From Pteria penguin (lineage: Eukaryota; Mollusca; Bivalvia; Pterioida; Pteriidae): a stretch of 64,000 nt of DNA. The position numbers and the translations under genes were made by a program. How positions within the stretch are numbered: position 1 is the stretch's first letter; each line of letters begins with the position of its first letter. Location of the stretch: positions 67,952,179 through 68,016,178 of the forward strand of contig CM068584.1 of NCBI GenBank assembly GCA_035048485.1. Reading direction: 5' to 3'. The notes beneath the pieces were generated by a model. It saw only the letters and a program-made list of their open reading frames with translations. It had not been told where the DNA came from and searched no databases. Shown here piece by piece: positions 37,451 to 50,100 of the stretch.

Positions 37451-38499
37451 TTAAAGATTCTAAACGGAAGATGTTTTAAAATTTTGATAAATGTACTTCA
37501 TCCGGACCAGTTGCAGGTATTCATGAAGATTTTTTGCAAAGGACATTTTGTTAATTCTTTCAATCGAAAAAGGTTTCAATTATAAATCTTCCTGATTATT
37601 CGAACGAAAATTTCAATTTTAATTTTTCAGATTTTTGTTTTTAAACGACGGAAATTGAGGGAGACAATTATCAGACGAAGAATTTTTTGAAAAAGTATTC
37701 CCAAACAATTGGCTATGTCTAGTTGGGATGTTAAAATATTAGAGTTTTATGGTTAAGATGTTTAACATTATTTGAAAGTACCTTTACCTTTGTATTCTAT
37801 TAATCATTTTCCATACCTTCATTTGTTGGTGTATGAGTATTCACTTTAGAGACATACTTTCTCAAGATAAACGTTTGCTTACTATTAATGGTGCTGAGCC
37901 TGGCAACAGCTCTGCGTTGGCGAACTTTATTTAAATTTGACGAAATAGTGATGTACGTTCTAAATTCCTTTTCAGCCTTTTTTGCGAGCCTTTGATGACA
38001 TTTTTTACAATTTTCATCAAACCATGGGTTGTATTTGTTGTTTTGAAAAAAGCAGAGGTTTTTAGGATATGTTCTGTTCAGAAAATCTATGAACTAATGT
38101 ATTTGTAAAAAGTAAGAATAGGGTCGTTTTCAGCTAAATAATTAATTTGATTCAGGGGGATATTTCCGTAAAGACAATCAGATTGAAATTGACACCAGTC
38201 AGCTTTATCAAGTTTCCATCGTGGAATACCAAATTATTATTTGACGATACATTTACTATTTTAATATAAGTGGAAGGAAAAAATGATCACTCCACATAAA
38301 TCGTCATGAACTTGGACCACAAAAATAGTCAGTCAAAAGCGATGGATCTGTTAAGAGTAAGAATCTATTGAAAGTATAGGTTTTACCATGCCTTGGATGT
38401 AAATAGGTACTGGACCCATCATTAAAGGACACATAAAATTCAATGTTTTGATATAAAATCTCTCAATTATTTTACCTTTGTTTTTTTATCAACACTTGT

Positions 38500-38960
38500 C
38501 ACTACCCCCACAAATATATTTATGAGCATTAAAGTCACCTAATAAATTATACGGTTTAGGTAACTGCTGAATAAGTTTGGTCAAATTCAGTGCAATCTAA
38601 GCTTGAACTCGGGCCGGGGAAGGATATATGAACAAAATGTGATTGTTCTATGCAGTGTTATACGGCACAGCAACAAGCTTGTAAAAACTGTATTCTAATA
38701 TAATATTACTATGCAAAATTGAATTTCGAACAAAGGATGGACGCGAACCACCTGCAGCTCTTTTCATTACTACTATAAATATTATATTGAAAAAAATTCT
38801 TCAATTGAAGAGTAGTCTGTGTCCTTAAGATGGGGGTTTCCTGTAAACAAAAAATTGCCGGTGAATACTGCTGATCAAAGTAGGTGTAATTCATTGATAT
38901 GAACTTTTAAAACCTCTTTACCAGTTCCACTGGGATAATAGAATCATGACGATTCATGGT
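38500..38960 (-). pseudogene. LINE apurinic-type endonuclease, broken
   Basis: The minus strand shows the endonuclease motifs SPAIFCLQET (near 38850) and GDFNAH (38523-38540), with a QWN start-like motif near 38930. Stops and frame changes lie between them. The order and spacing match the N-terminal domain of LINE ORF2. Confidence 0.7.
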
Positions 38961-39317
38961 ATTTTTAAAAACCAACCTCGCAAGTGAAGGCTTGCGACCT
39001 TTTTTCTTGGGGGATTTACCTGCGCTTCCCTAGAACTTGATGGGATAGGTACTCATCTGCAGAAATTACTGCAAGAAATATCATCCTTTGAAGAAGATGG
39101 GGGATAGCGTGATCCTCCCATTTCTTACTTCAAGTACCTCATTATTTGTTCCTTGTGATCACATCGGACCTAGACAGATTTGTTCGATTGAAACAGGTTT
39201 AGATGATTTTTAAACTTGTTTTTTTACTGGATGTTTGTTTTGAGGTTGGGACGCGATTTTATTTGAAATCGCACGGTATGTGAAGGTGATGTCTGAGAAG
39301 ATGACGTTTGACACCGA

Positions 39318-40250
39318 TTATTGGACGTAGGCGAAAAAACCAGAAGAATGATGAGAGTTCTGTGTTTCATTCCCGAAATAACTGTTGGGACACGCTACTA
39401 GATTACACTTTGTTTTTTTGTGACTACAGATTGCATAATTATATGTAGCAACTGGTCGTATATGAGTACTATTATATACATTTTCTTGGCTTCCGAAAAA
39501 CGAGGATGCCTCTTTTTCAACTTTAACTTTAATAATATCTACTTCTTTCTTATCAAACCGGGCATTCTTTCGACGATGCATGATGGTTACCTTTGCAATT
39601 TTGCACACTTTACTTCTGCACAACAAGGTCCAGAAAAAAGCAAAAATGATCGGTCATTACTCGTCACTACCAGGTTATCAACGTGTCCACATCGATCACA
39701 TGTCTTACGACCTCTGTAGTTACGTTGACCATGGTCCAAACTTTTGGACAGGTAAAACAACGAAGAGGTGAAAGGATAATAGAAATCGACTTTGGCTTTA
39801 TTAAAACGTAGCCTTAATTTTATGGTTGATGGTACAGTAGATGTGCTAAAAACGTTAGGAGGAAAGTTCGTGTTTTTATTTCCTTTCCGTTTTCTTTCTT
39901 TCAAATAAATTGTTTCACACCGATTACTTTTTGGCTTTTGAGTTCACTTAAGATGACATCGTCTGCCAACAGCGCTAAATTCCTGTCTTTATCTCTCATA
40001 AAGTACCTTGACTTGTATTTAAAAAATCTATGTGGTACTACCTTCACCGCTTATTGTCCACCGAAGTGAATCACTAAGTTTGGTACATTGAGGCTTTTGG
40101 TGTCTTTTCGCACATTCAACATGAAGATTGCCATTTCGCTGTTTTGTTATATTTTTCACCGTCCCTGCAATAGATTGGATGGGTGTTTTTATCTACGAAG
40201 AAAGAAACGGCGAAGCTTTAGCCAAAGCTTTTATCATCCGGACGTAATGG
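39318..40250 (-). pseudogene. LINE ORF1 (gag-like) remnant with zinc knuckle
   Basis: Overlapping minus-strand frames (39587-39904 and 39318-39626) contain a CCHC-like cluster around KSLDHGQRN and KTCDRCGH, then a basic segment (KKEVDIIKVKVEKEAS) typical of the ORF1 C-terminus. Further upstream, pieces such as VQEFSQQDDDWNKF (about 40250) suggest the N-terminal part. Frameshifts separate these segments. Confidence 0.65.
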
Positions 40251-40699
40251 ACTAACAAACTTGTTCCAGTCGTCATCTTGTTGGGAAAATTCCTGGACAT
40301 TCTTGCCTAAACGTTTCCGTTTACTGAGAGTTTGGTGGTTTGTAAAGCGGAGAATCCATGAGAAAAGAAGAAAATTCATTCCCACAACTACCCACCCTCC
40401 AGGGAGTGTCTACAAGGACCACGCAATACACTGTGGATCTCCAAACAGCAATGCACTGGAGTGGTTGTGAGAGTATACTCGACCATAAAGAAAATAAATG
40501 CATTCAACTGTCCAAAAGTTAACTCGGGTAACCAGTCGAGAAAACACTTAAAAACAGTCAATAACATGCAATTAATCCTCATTCCATAAATCGATTGGCC
40601 CATAAGCCACCGCCTTATCAAATATAAATTGATTTTAAAATTACAAAGATATGCAACTCATAGGGGGCAGGTGATGTATAACATACGAAATACTACGAA

Positions 40700-41199
40700 N
40701 NNNNNNNNNNNNNNNNNNNNNNNNNNNNNNNNNNNNNNNNNNNNNNNNNNNNNNNNNNNNNNNNNNNNNNNNNNNNNNNNNNNNNNNNNNNNNNNNNNNN
40801 NNNNNNNNNNNNNNNNNNNNNNNNNNNNNNNNNNNNNNNNNNNNNNNNNNNNNNNNNNNNNNNNNNNNNNNNNNNNNNNNNNNNNNNNNNNNNNNNNNNN
40901 NNNNNNNNNNNNNNNNNNNNNNNNNNNNNNNNNNNNNNNNNNNNNNNNNNNNNNNNNNNNNNNNNNNNNNNNNNNNNNNNNNNNNNNNNNNNNNNNNNNN
41001 NNNNNNNNNNNNNNNNNNNNNNNNNNNNNNNNNNNNNNNNNNNNNNNNNNNNNNNNNNNNNNNNNNNNNNNNNNNNNNNNNNNNNNNNNNNNNNNNNNNN
41101 NNNNNNNNNNNNNNNNNNNNNNNNNNNNNNNNNNNNNNNNNNNNNNNNNNNNNNNNNNNNNNNNNNNNNNNNNNNNNNNNNNNNNNNNNNNNNNNNNNN
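40700..41199. other. Scaffold gap of exactly 500 N
   Basis: A run of exactly 500 N separates the LINE-bearing contig from the cytosine-poor contig. The round length is conventional for scaffolding with unknown distance, so the order and orientation of the two sides are not demonstrated by sequence. An open frame that spans it (40629-41231) is meaningless. Confidence 0.99.
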
Positions 41200-44100
41200 T
41201 TGGAGGTGATCCTAAGGGGAGTTATAATTGAAAATTGTTTTAGTTGAGGGGAGTATTGATGGGTGTGGGGGGTTTTTGATTAAGATGTTATGAAGGTTTT
41301 GATAAAATTAGAGGGAGGTAAAGTTTTTGGGTTTGTTATGATTTTAAGTGGATTTTAAGTTTGGGAGGTCAAAGAGATGGGGAGTGGAAATTTTATGTAA
41401 TGGGAATGAATATTTATAAGTATGAGGTGGGGGGTGTGGGTTGTTTTGAGTAAAGGGTGGTGTTTGGGGAGGGTGGGGGAAGGGTTAGGGTTTGTTAGGA
41501 TTTAATAGAGGATTAAGATTTGGGGTGGTGAGGGATATGATTGAAATTTTGTAGTGTAGGAGGGTGGGATTATGTGGGTGTGGGGTGTTGATTAAAATGG
41601 TTTTATGGGGGGGTTTTATTGAGTTAGATGGAGGGTTGTTTTTGGGGTTTGTTATGATTTAAGTGGGATTAAGTTTGGGGAGTGGGTGTGGTGGTTTTTG
41701 AATGGGAATGGTTGTATAGGTGGGGGTTGGTTGTGGGGGTATTAAGGGTGGTGGTGTGGAGGGTGGGAGGGTGTAGTTTGTTAGTATTAAAAAAGGGTTA
41801 AATTTTGGAGGGGGTAGGGGGTATGATAATTTTTTGGGGGGTTTGTGGGGTGGTTTTGGTGTGGGTGTTGATAAATATGTTATAGGTTTTATAAGTTTGG
41901 AGGGTGATTTTGGTGGGTGTTATTTTTAAGGATTTTTGGTTGGGGGGATGGGTGGGAAAGGTAATTTTGGTTTGGAGGTTTGTTTTATGGGGGTGTGGGG
42001 TTTTGTTGGTTAAGGGTGGGTGTTGGGGGGGGGGGTTGTGTAGGTTGTTTATATGGGATTTGTTTGGGGGGGTGTTGGATGGTATGATTTAATTGTTTAG
42101 TGTAGGAGTGGATATGTGTGGGGTGTTGATTAAGAATGTGTTTATGAGTTTGAAGAGTTAAGGAGGGTTTTTGGTTTGTTATGTTTATGTGAGTTTTTTT
42201 GGGAGGTAGTGGGGTGATGTTAAGTTGTTTTAGTTTAAGTGGTGGGGGTTTGTTTTGTGGAGTTTTTGGGGGGTGGGGAGGGTGGAAGGGGTTGTTTGTT
42301 TAAATTGGATATGAGTTGGGGTGGTAGGGGGTGGTATTATTAAAGTTTAGTGTGGGGGAGTGGTTATGGGTGTGGGGTGTTGTGTGGTTTTATAGGGTTT
42401 TTATTAGGTGGGGTGTTGGGTTTATTATGATTTTTAATAGAATTTTTTTGGAGGTGGGTGTGTGGATAATATTTGTGAATGGTTGTTGTGGGGGGGGTTT
42501 TTTGGGGGTGGGGTTTGTTAGAGGTGGATGGTGTGGGGTGTGGGGTAGGTGTGTTGTGTGGTTTTTGGGGTTTGGGGGTGGTATGGGTTGTTGGTGTATT
42601 TTTGTTGGTTGATGGGGATGGTGTGGGTGTTGTTTTGTTTGGTTGGTTATTAGGGTTATTTGAGGTGTGTGGTGGTTTTGTGGTGGGTTGGGGGGGGGTG
42701 GTTGGTTTTGGGATGGGGTTGGGGGTTGGGGTGGTGGGTGGGTGTTGTGTGTTTGGGTGGGTGTGGGGGGTGGGGGGTTGGTGGGGGGGTTTTAGTTTGT
42801 TATTTTAATTAAATTTGGGGGTTATGGGGGGGAGGGTATGATTGAAATTTTTTATTGAGGGAGTGGATTATTGTGGGTGTTGAATTAATAAAATGGTTTT
42901 ATGGTTTTATTAAGAGGGGAGGGTGAGGTTTTTGGTTGTTATGTTTAAGGTGGTTTAATTTGGGAGTGGGAAGGATGGATGAATTTTAAAGTAATGGAAT
43001 GAAGGTTAGTATAGGTGGGGGGGTGTGGGTTGTGTTGGGGTATTAAGGGTGGGGTGTTTGGGGAGGTGGGAAGGTGTAGTTTGTAGATTTAAGGATTATA
43101 TTAAATTTGGGGTGGTATGGGGGAGGGTATGATTTGAAATTGTTTAGTGTGAGGGGAGGGTGGATTATGGTGTGTGGGGTGTTGATTAAGAATGGTTTTA
43201 TGAGTTTTATAAAATTAAGGAGGGTAAAGGTTTTGGGTTTGTTATGATTTTAAGGGGATTTTATTTGGGGAGGTTGGAAGGATGGAGTGGGAATTGTTTA
43301 GAAGTAATGGGAATGGGAAAGGTTAGTATAGGTGGGGGGTGTGGTTGTTGGTGGGGGTATTAAGGGTGGGGGTGTTTGGGGAGGGTGGGGAAGGGGTGTA
43401 GTTTGTTAGATTTAAGATGGGATTAAGATTTGGGGGGTGGTATGGGGGAGTATATTGAAATTGTTTAGTGTGAGGGGGAGGATTATGGTGTTGGGGGTGT
43501 TGATTAGAATGGTTTTATGAGGGTTTGGGATAAAAGTTAAGGGAGGTAAAGGTTTTGGGTTTGTTATGATTTTAAGGTGGATTTTTAAGGTTTGGGAGGT
43601 GGGGAAGGATGGAAGGTTTAAATTGTTAAAGGTAATGAAAGGGTTAGTATAGGTGGGGGGTGTGGGTTGTTGGGTGTATTAAGGGTGGGGTGTTTGGGAG
43701 GGTTGGGGAAGGTGTAGTTTGTTAGATTTTAAGATAAGATTAAATTTGGGGGGTGGGTGGGGAGTATGATTGAAATTGTTGTAGTGTGAGGGGGGTGGGA
43801 TTTATGTGTGTGGGGGTGTTGATTAAGAATGGTTTTATGGAGGGGTTTATAAAAAGTTAAGGGGAGGTAAAGGTTTTGGTTTGTTATGATTTTAAGTGGA
43901 TTTAATTTGGGAGGTGGGGAATGGATGGAGTGAAATGTAGATAATGGGAATGAAGGTTGAGTATAGGTGGGGGTGTGGTTGTTGTGGTATTAAGGGTGGG
44001 GTGTTTGGGGAGGGTGGGGGAAGGTTAGGGTTTGTTAGATTTAAATAGATTAAATGGTTGGGGGGTGTATGGGGAGTATGATTGAAATTGTTTAGTGTGA

Positions 44101-47100
44101 GGGGAGTGGATTATGTGTGTGGGTGTTGATTAAATGGTTTTATAGGGTTTATAAAAATTAGAGGGTAGTTTTGGTTTGTTATGATTTAAGTGGATTTATT
44201 TGGGAGTGGGAGATGGATGGAATGGTTAGAAGGTAATGAATAGGTTTTAGGTGGGGGTGTGGGTTGTAGTATTAAGGTGGGTGTTTGGGGAGGGTGGGGA
44301 AGTTTAGTTTTGTTAAATTTAGATAAGATTTAATTTGGGGGGTTATGGGGAGTATGATTGAAATTTTTTAGTGTGAGGAGTGGATTATGTGTGGGGGGTT
44401 TTGATTAAATATGGTTATAAGGTTTAAATTAAGGGAGGGTAAAGGTTTTGGGTTTGTTATGATTTTAAGTGGATTTAAGTTTGGAGGTGGGGGATGGGAT
44501 GAAATTTTAAAGTAATGGGAATAGTTAGTATAGGTGGGGGGTGTGGTTGTTGTGATTAAGTGGTGTTTGGGGAGGTGGGGGGAAGGGTTGGTTGTGTTAG
44601 GTTTTAAGAAGATTAAATTGGGGGGGTATGGGGAGTATGATTGAAATTGTTTAGTGTGGAGGGGGAGTGGGATTATGGTGTGGGGGTGTTGATTAAAATG
44701 GGGTTTATGAGGTTTAATAAATTAAGGAGGTAAAGGTTTTGGTTTGTTATGATTTTAAGGTGGATTTAATTTGGGAGGTGGGGGAAGGATGGGGTAATTT
44801 TAAAGTAATGGAATGAAGGTTAGTATAGGTGGGGGGTGTGGGTTGTTGGTGGGTAAGGGTGGTTTGGAGGTGGGGGGGGGAAGGTGTAGGTTGTTAGATT
44901 TAAGATAAGATTAAATTTGGGGGTGGTATGGGGAGTATGATTGAAATTTTATGTGAGGGGGAGTGGGTATTGTGTGGTGTTGGATAATGGATGAGGTTAT
45001 GATAATTAGAGGAGGGTAAAGGTTTTGGTGTTATGATTTTAAGGTGGGATTTAATTTGGGAGGTGGGGATGGATGGAAATTTTAGAAGTAATGGAATGAA
45101 GTTAGTATAGGTGGGGGGGTTGGTGTGGTATTAAGGTGGGGTGTTTGGGAGGGTGGGGGAAGGTGTAGTTTGTTAGATTTAAATAGAGATTAAATTTGGG
45201 GGGGGGATGGGAGGTATGGATTGAATTGTTTATGTGAGGGGGAGTGGGATTATGGTGTGGGGTGTTGATTAAAATGGTTTTATGAGGTTTATAAAATTAG
45301 AGGAGGGTAAAGGTTTTGGTTTGTTATGTTTAAGGTGAGGGGGATTGAGTGGGAGGGTTGGGTTGTGGGATTAAGTTGGGGAGGGGGAAGGTGTTGAGAG
45401 GTTAGAGGGAGGTGGTTTTGTTTGTTTGATTTTAAGGGGTTGGTTATAATTTAGGAGGTGGGGGGGGAAGGATGGGTGGTTTTAGAAGTAATAATGAAGG
45501 TTTGTATAGGGGAGGTTGTTTGGTAGTATTAAGGGGGAGGTGTATGTGGGAATGTTGTTAGATTTTATAATAGATTAAGTTTTGGGGGTGGTTGGGAGTA
45601 TGGATTGAATTGTTTAGTGTAGGGGAGTGGATTATGTGTGTGGTGTTATTAAGGTGGTTTTATGAGGTTTATAAAATAAGGGAGGGTAAAGTTTTGTTTG
45701 TTATGATTTTAAGGGGGATTTAATTTGGGAGGTGGGAAGGATGGGATTGAAATGGTTAAGTAATGGGGATGAAGGGTTAGTATAGGTGGGGGGTGTGGTT
45801 GTGGGAGGGGATTAAGGTGGGTGTTTGGGAGGGTGGAAGTAGTTTGTTAGATTTAAAGGATTTAAGGGTGGGGGGTATGGGAGTATGATTGAAATTTTAT
45901 GTTGAGGGGAGGTGGATTATGGGTGTGGGTGTTGATTAGTTTTATGAGGGTTTTAAAATTATGGGAGGGTAAGTTTTGGTTTGGTTTTGATTTTAAGTGG
46001 GATTTTTTTTGGGAGTGGGGGATGATGGGTTTAAAGTAATGGAATGAAGGTTTAGGTGGGGGTGTGTGGGTTGTTTAGTATTATGGTGGGTGTTTGGGAG
46101 GTGGGGAAGGTGTAGGTTTGTTAGATTTTAAATAGTGATTATTTGGGGTGGGTATGGGAGTATGATTGAAATTGTTTAGTGTGAGGGGATGGATTATGGG
46201 TGTGGGGGTGTTGATTAAAGATGTGTTATGTGTTTAATTATGGGAGGGTTAGTTTGGGTTTTTGTTAGGTTTTAAGTGGATTTTTTTTGGGTGGGGAAGG
46301 TATGGATGGAAATTGTTAAAGTATTGGAATGAAGTTAGATAGTGGGGTGTGGGTTGTGTGGGTATTAAGGGTGGGGTGTTTGGGGAGGGTGGGGGGAATG
46401 TGTAGTTTGTTAGGATTTAAATAGGAATTTATGAATTTGGGGTGGTATGGGGGGAGTATGATTGAAATTTTTAGTGTGAGGGGGAGGATTATGTTGTGGG
46501 GGTGTTGATTAGAATGGTTTTATGGAGGTTTGATAAGAAAATATTAAGGGAGGGTAAAGGTTTTTGTTTGTTATGATTTTAAGGTGGATTTAAGTTTGGG
46601 AGGTTGGGGTGGATGGGATGGAAATTTAAAGTAATGGGAATGAAGTTTAGTATAGGTGGGGGTGTGGTTGTTTGGGGTATTAAGGTGGGGGGGTGTTTGG
46701 GGAGGGTGGGGAAGGTGGTTAGGTTGTTAAGTTTAAATATGATTAAATTTGGGGGGGTGGTATGGGGAGTATGATTGAAATTGTTTATGTGAGGGGGAGT
46801 GAGGATTATGTGTGTGGGTGTTGATTAAGAATGGTTTTATGAGGGTTTATAAGTGAAATTAAGGGAGGGTAAAGGTTTTGGTTTGTTATGTTTTAAGTGG
46901 ATTTTTTGGGAGGTGGGGGAAGGGGTTGGAAATTGTTTAAAGGTAATGGGAATGAAGGGTTGTTATGTGGGGGTGTGGGTTGTTGGTGGGGGTATTAAGG
47001 GTGGGGTGTTTGGGGAGGGTGGGGGGGGAAGTGTAGTGTTAGTTTAATTTAAATAAGATTAAATTTGGTGGGGGTGGTATGGGGAGTATGAGTTTGAAAT

Positions 47101-50100
47101 TGTTTAGTTTGAGGGGGAGTGGTGATTATGTTGTGGGTGTTGATAAGAGATGGTTTTATGAGTTTTTATAAATTTAAGGGAGGGTAAAGGTTTTGGTTTG
47201 TTATGTTTAATGGATTTGAATATTGGAGGGAGGGGATGGATGGATTGGAAATTTTAAAGGGTAATGGGAATGAAAGGTTAGTATAGGTGGGGGTGTGGGT
47301 TGTTGTGTATTTTAAGGGGGGTGTGTGGGAGGGTGGGGAAGTGTTAGGTTTGTTAGATTAAATTGAGAATTAAATTTGGGGTATGGGGGAGTATGATTGA
47401 AATTGTTTAGTGTGAGGGGGAGTGGATTATGTGTGGGGTGTTGATTAAATGAGTTTTAGGGAGTTTAGAAATAAGGGAGGTAAAGTTTTGGTTTTATGTT
47501 TTTAAGTGGATTTTTTTGGGAGGTGGTTGGATGGATGGAAATTTTAAGTAATGGGAATGAAGTTATATAGTGGGGGGGTGGGGTTGTTGGGTATTAGTGG
47601 GGGGGTGGGGTGGGGTGTAGTTTGTTAGATTGTAATTAATTAAATTTGGGGTGGTATGGGAGTATGATTGAAATTGTTTAGTGGGGGGGGGTGGAGTAGG
47701 GTGGGTGGTGTTGGTTTTGTGGTTTGGGGGGGTGTTTGTTTGTGTTTTATTTTTGTAGTGGATTGGGTGGGGGGGGGGGTTTGTTTTGGGTATTTGGGGG
47801 GGGGTGTGGTTTTTGTGGGTGGGGGGGGTGGGGGGGGTTAGTTTTTTGTTAAGGGTGGGTGGGGGGGTTGGGGGTTGGGTTTGTTTTGTGTGAGGGGGGT
47901 GGTTGTGGGTGGTGGTTAGTATTGGGATGGTGTTGTTTAAGGGGGGGTTAAGTTTTGGGTGTTAATTTTAAGGGGGGTGGTGGGGGATGGGGGGGTGGTT
48001 GGTGTTTGTGTTTTTGTGTATTTTTGTTGGGGGGGGTGGGTGGGGGTGGTTGTTTGTTTTGTTTTATGTGTGGGTGGGTTGTTTTTGGGTGTGGTTTGTT
48101 GTTTGGTGGTGTTTTTTGAGGGGTTTTTGGTTTTGGGTTTGTTATGTTTGTAAGTTGGATTTTTTTTGTGGGGAAATGTTGGGGATGGAATTGTTTTAAA
48201 GTAATGGAATGAAGGTTTTGTTTGGGGGGGTGGGGTTTGGGTATTAAGGGTGGGTTGGGGAGGGGGGGTGGTGTAGGTTGTTTGTTTTTGTTGGGGGTGG
48301 GATGGGGTATTTGTGTGTTAGTGTGTGGGGTGGGTGTTTGTGTGGGGGTGTTGTTATGGTTTTATGGAGGGTTTGTAAGTTGTTGTGTTTTGGTTTTTTG
48401 TGGTTGGGATTTATTTTGGATGGGTTGGGTTGGGGGGAATATGGTTGAATTTTAAAGGTATTGGGAATGTTGGGGTTAGTTTAGGTGGGGGTGTGGGGTG
48501 TATGGTTTTTGGGTGGGTGTGGGGAGGGTGGGGAATGGTGTAGTTTGTTATTTTAAATGATTGGTGGGTATGGGAGTATGATTGAAATTGTTTTAGTGTG
48601 AGGGGAGGGTGGATTATGTGTGGGGTGTTGTTGAAAATTTTTTATGGGTTTATAAAATTTATGGAGGGTTAGTTTTTGTTTGTTATGATTTAGGTGGGAT
48701 TTTTTTGGAAGGTGGGTGGATGGTTGAATTTTAAAGTAATGGGAATATGTTAGTATAGGTGGGGGTGTGGTTGTTGGTATTAAGGGTGGGGTGTTTGGAG
48801 TGGGAAGGTGTAGTTGTTAGTATTTAGAGGATGTTGTTTGGGGGGGTGGATGGGATTATTTTTAAATTTTTGGAGGGGTGTGGGTGTGTGGGGGTTGTTG
48901 ATTTGAATGGTTTTATGAGGTTTGGATAAATTAAGGGAGGGTAAAGGTTTTGGTTTGTTATGATTTTAAGTGGGATTTAATTTGGGAGGTGGGAAGGATG
49001 GGGGATGGAAATTGTTAGAAGTAATGGAATGAAGTTTAGTATAGGTGGGGGGTGTGTTGTGGAGGGTATTAAGGGTGGGTGTTGGGGAGGGTGGGGGAAG
49101 GTGTAGGTTTGTTAGGATTTAAATAAGATTAAGATTTGGGGGTGGGTATGGGGAGTATGATTGAAATTGTTTAGTGTGGAGGGGAGTGGGATTATGTGTG
49201 GGGGGGGTGTTGATTAAAATGGGTTTATGAGGTTTGGATAAGGAAATTAAGGGAGGGTAAAGGTTTTTGGGTTTGTTATGATTTTAAGTGGATTTAATTT
49301 GGAGGTGGAAGATGGAGTGGAAATTTTAAAGGTAATGGGAATGGAAGGGTTAGTATAGGTGGGGGGGTGTGGTTGTTGTGGAGTATTAAGGTGGGTGTTT
49401 GGGGAGGGTGGAAGGGGTGTAGTTTGTTAGGATTTAAATAAGATTAATATTTGGGGGGTATGGGGAGTATGATTGAAATTGTTTAGTGTGAGGGGGAGTG
49501 GGATTATGTGGGTGTGGGGGTGTTGATTATAGGAATGGTTTTATGAGGTTTATAAAAATTAAGGGAGGGTAAAGGTTTTGGGTTTGTTATGATTTTAAGG
49601 TGGGATTTAAGTTTGGGAGGTGGGAAGGATGGATGGAAATTGTTAGAAGTATGGAATGAAGGGTTAGTATAGGTGGGGGGTGTGGGTTGTTGTGGGTATA
49701 AGGTGGGGTGGTTGGGGAGGGTGGGGAAGGTGTAGTTTGTTAGGATTTAATAAGTATTAAATTTGGGGTGGTATGGGAGTATGATTGAAATTTTTGTTGT
49801 GGGGAGTGGATTATGTTGTGGGGTGTTGATTAAGAATGGTTTTATGGAGGTTTGGATAAATTAAGGGAGGGTAAAGGTTTTGGGTTTGTTATGTTAAGTG
49901 GATTTATGGGAGTGGGGGGATGGAGTGGAAATTTTAGAAGTAATGGAATGAGTATATAGGTGGGGGGTGTGGGTTGTTGGAGTATTAAGGGTGGGGGGGT
50001 GTTTGGGAGGGTGGGAAGGTGTAGTTTGTTAGTTAAATTTGAATTTTTGGGGGTGTATGGGAGTATGATTGAAATTGTTGGGTTGAGGGGTGGGGGGTGG

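Larger units (their letters stand above)
34859..40500 (-). mobile_element. Decayed non-LTR retrotransposon (LINE, I-superfamily with RNase H)
   Basis: Reading leftward from about 40500, the parts appear in canonical order. They are ORF1 with a CCHC zinc knuckle (about 39318-40250), endonuclease (about 38500-38960), reverse transcriptase (about 36500-37450), RNase H and C-terminal domain (35072-35800), a 3' UTR and a TATC tail. The 3' UTR holds a sequence (34880-34920, plus strand ACGTCGCACCGGGAATATTC and on to GGCGACG) that I recall as a common 3' end in mollusc repeats. Frameshifts and stops are frequent in every domain, so the copy is dead. It lies in the same orientation as the polymerase remnant, directly against its truncated 5' end, and may have inserted into it. 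The 5' end is not certain because the contig ends at 40699. Confidence 0.85.

Noticed and set aside
37007..40470. Plus-strand openings across the LINE (for example 37007-37430, 39420-39771 and 40261-40470)
   Set aside because: They are antisense shadows of minus-strand LINE domains and carry no recognisable motif.
40629..41231. 200-codon opening across the N run
   Set aside because: It consists almost entirely of unknown bases between two unlinked contigs.
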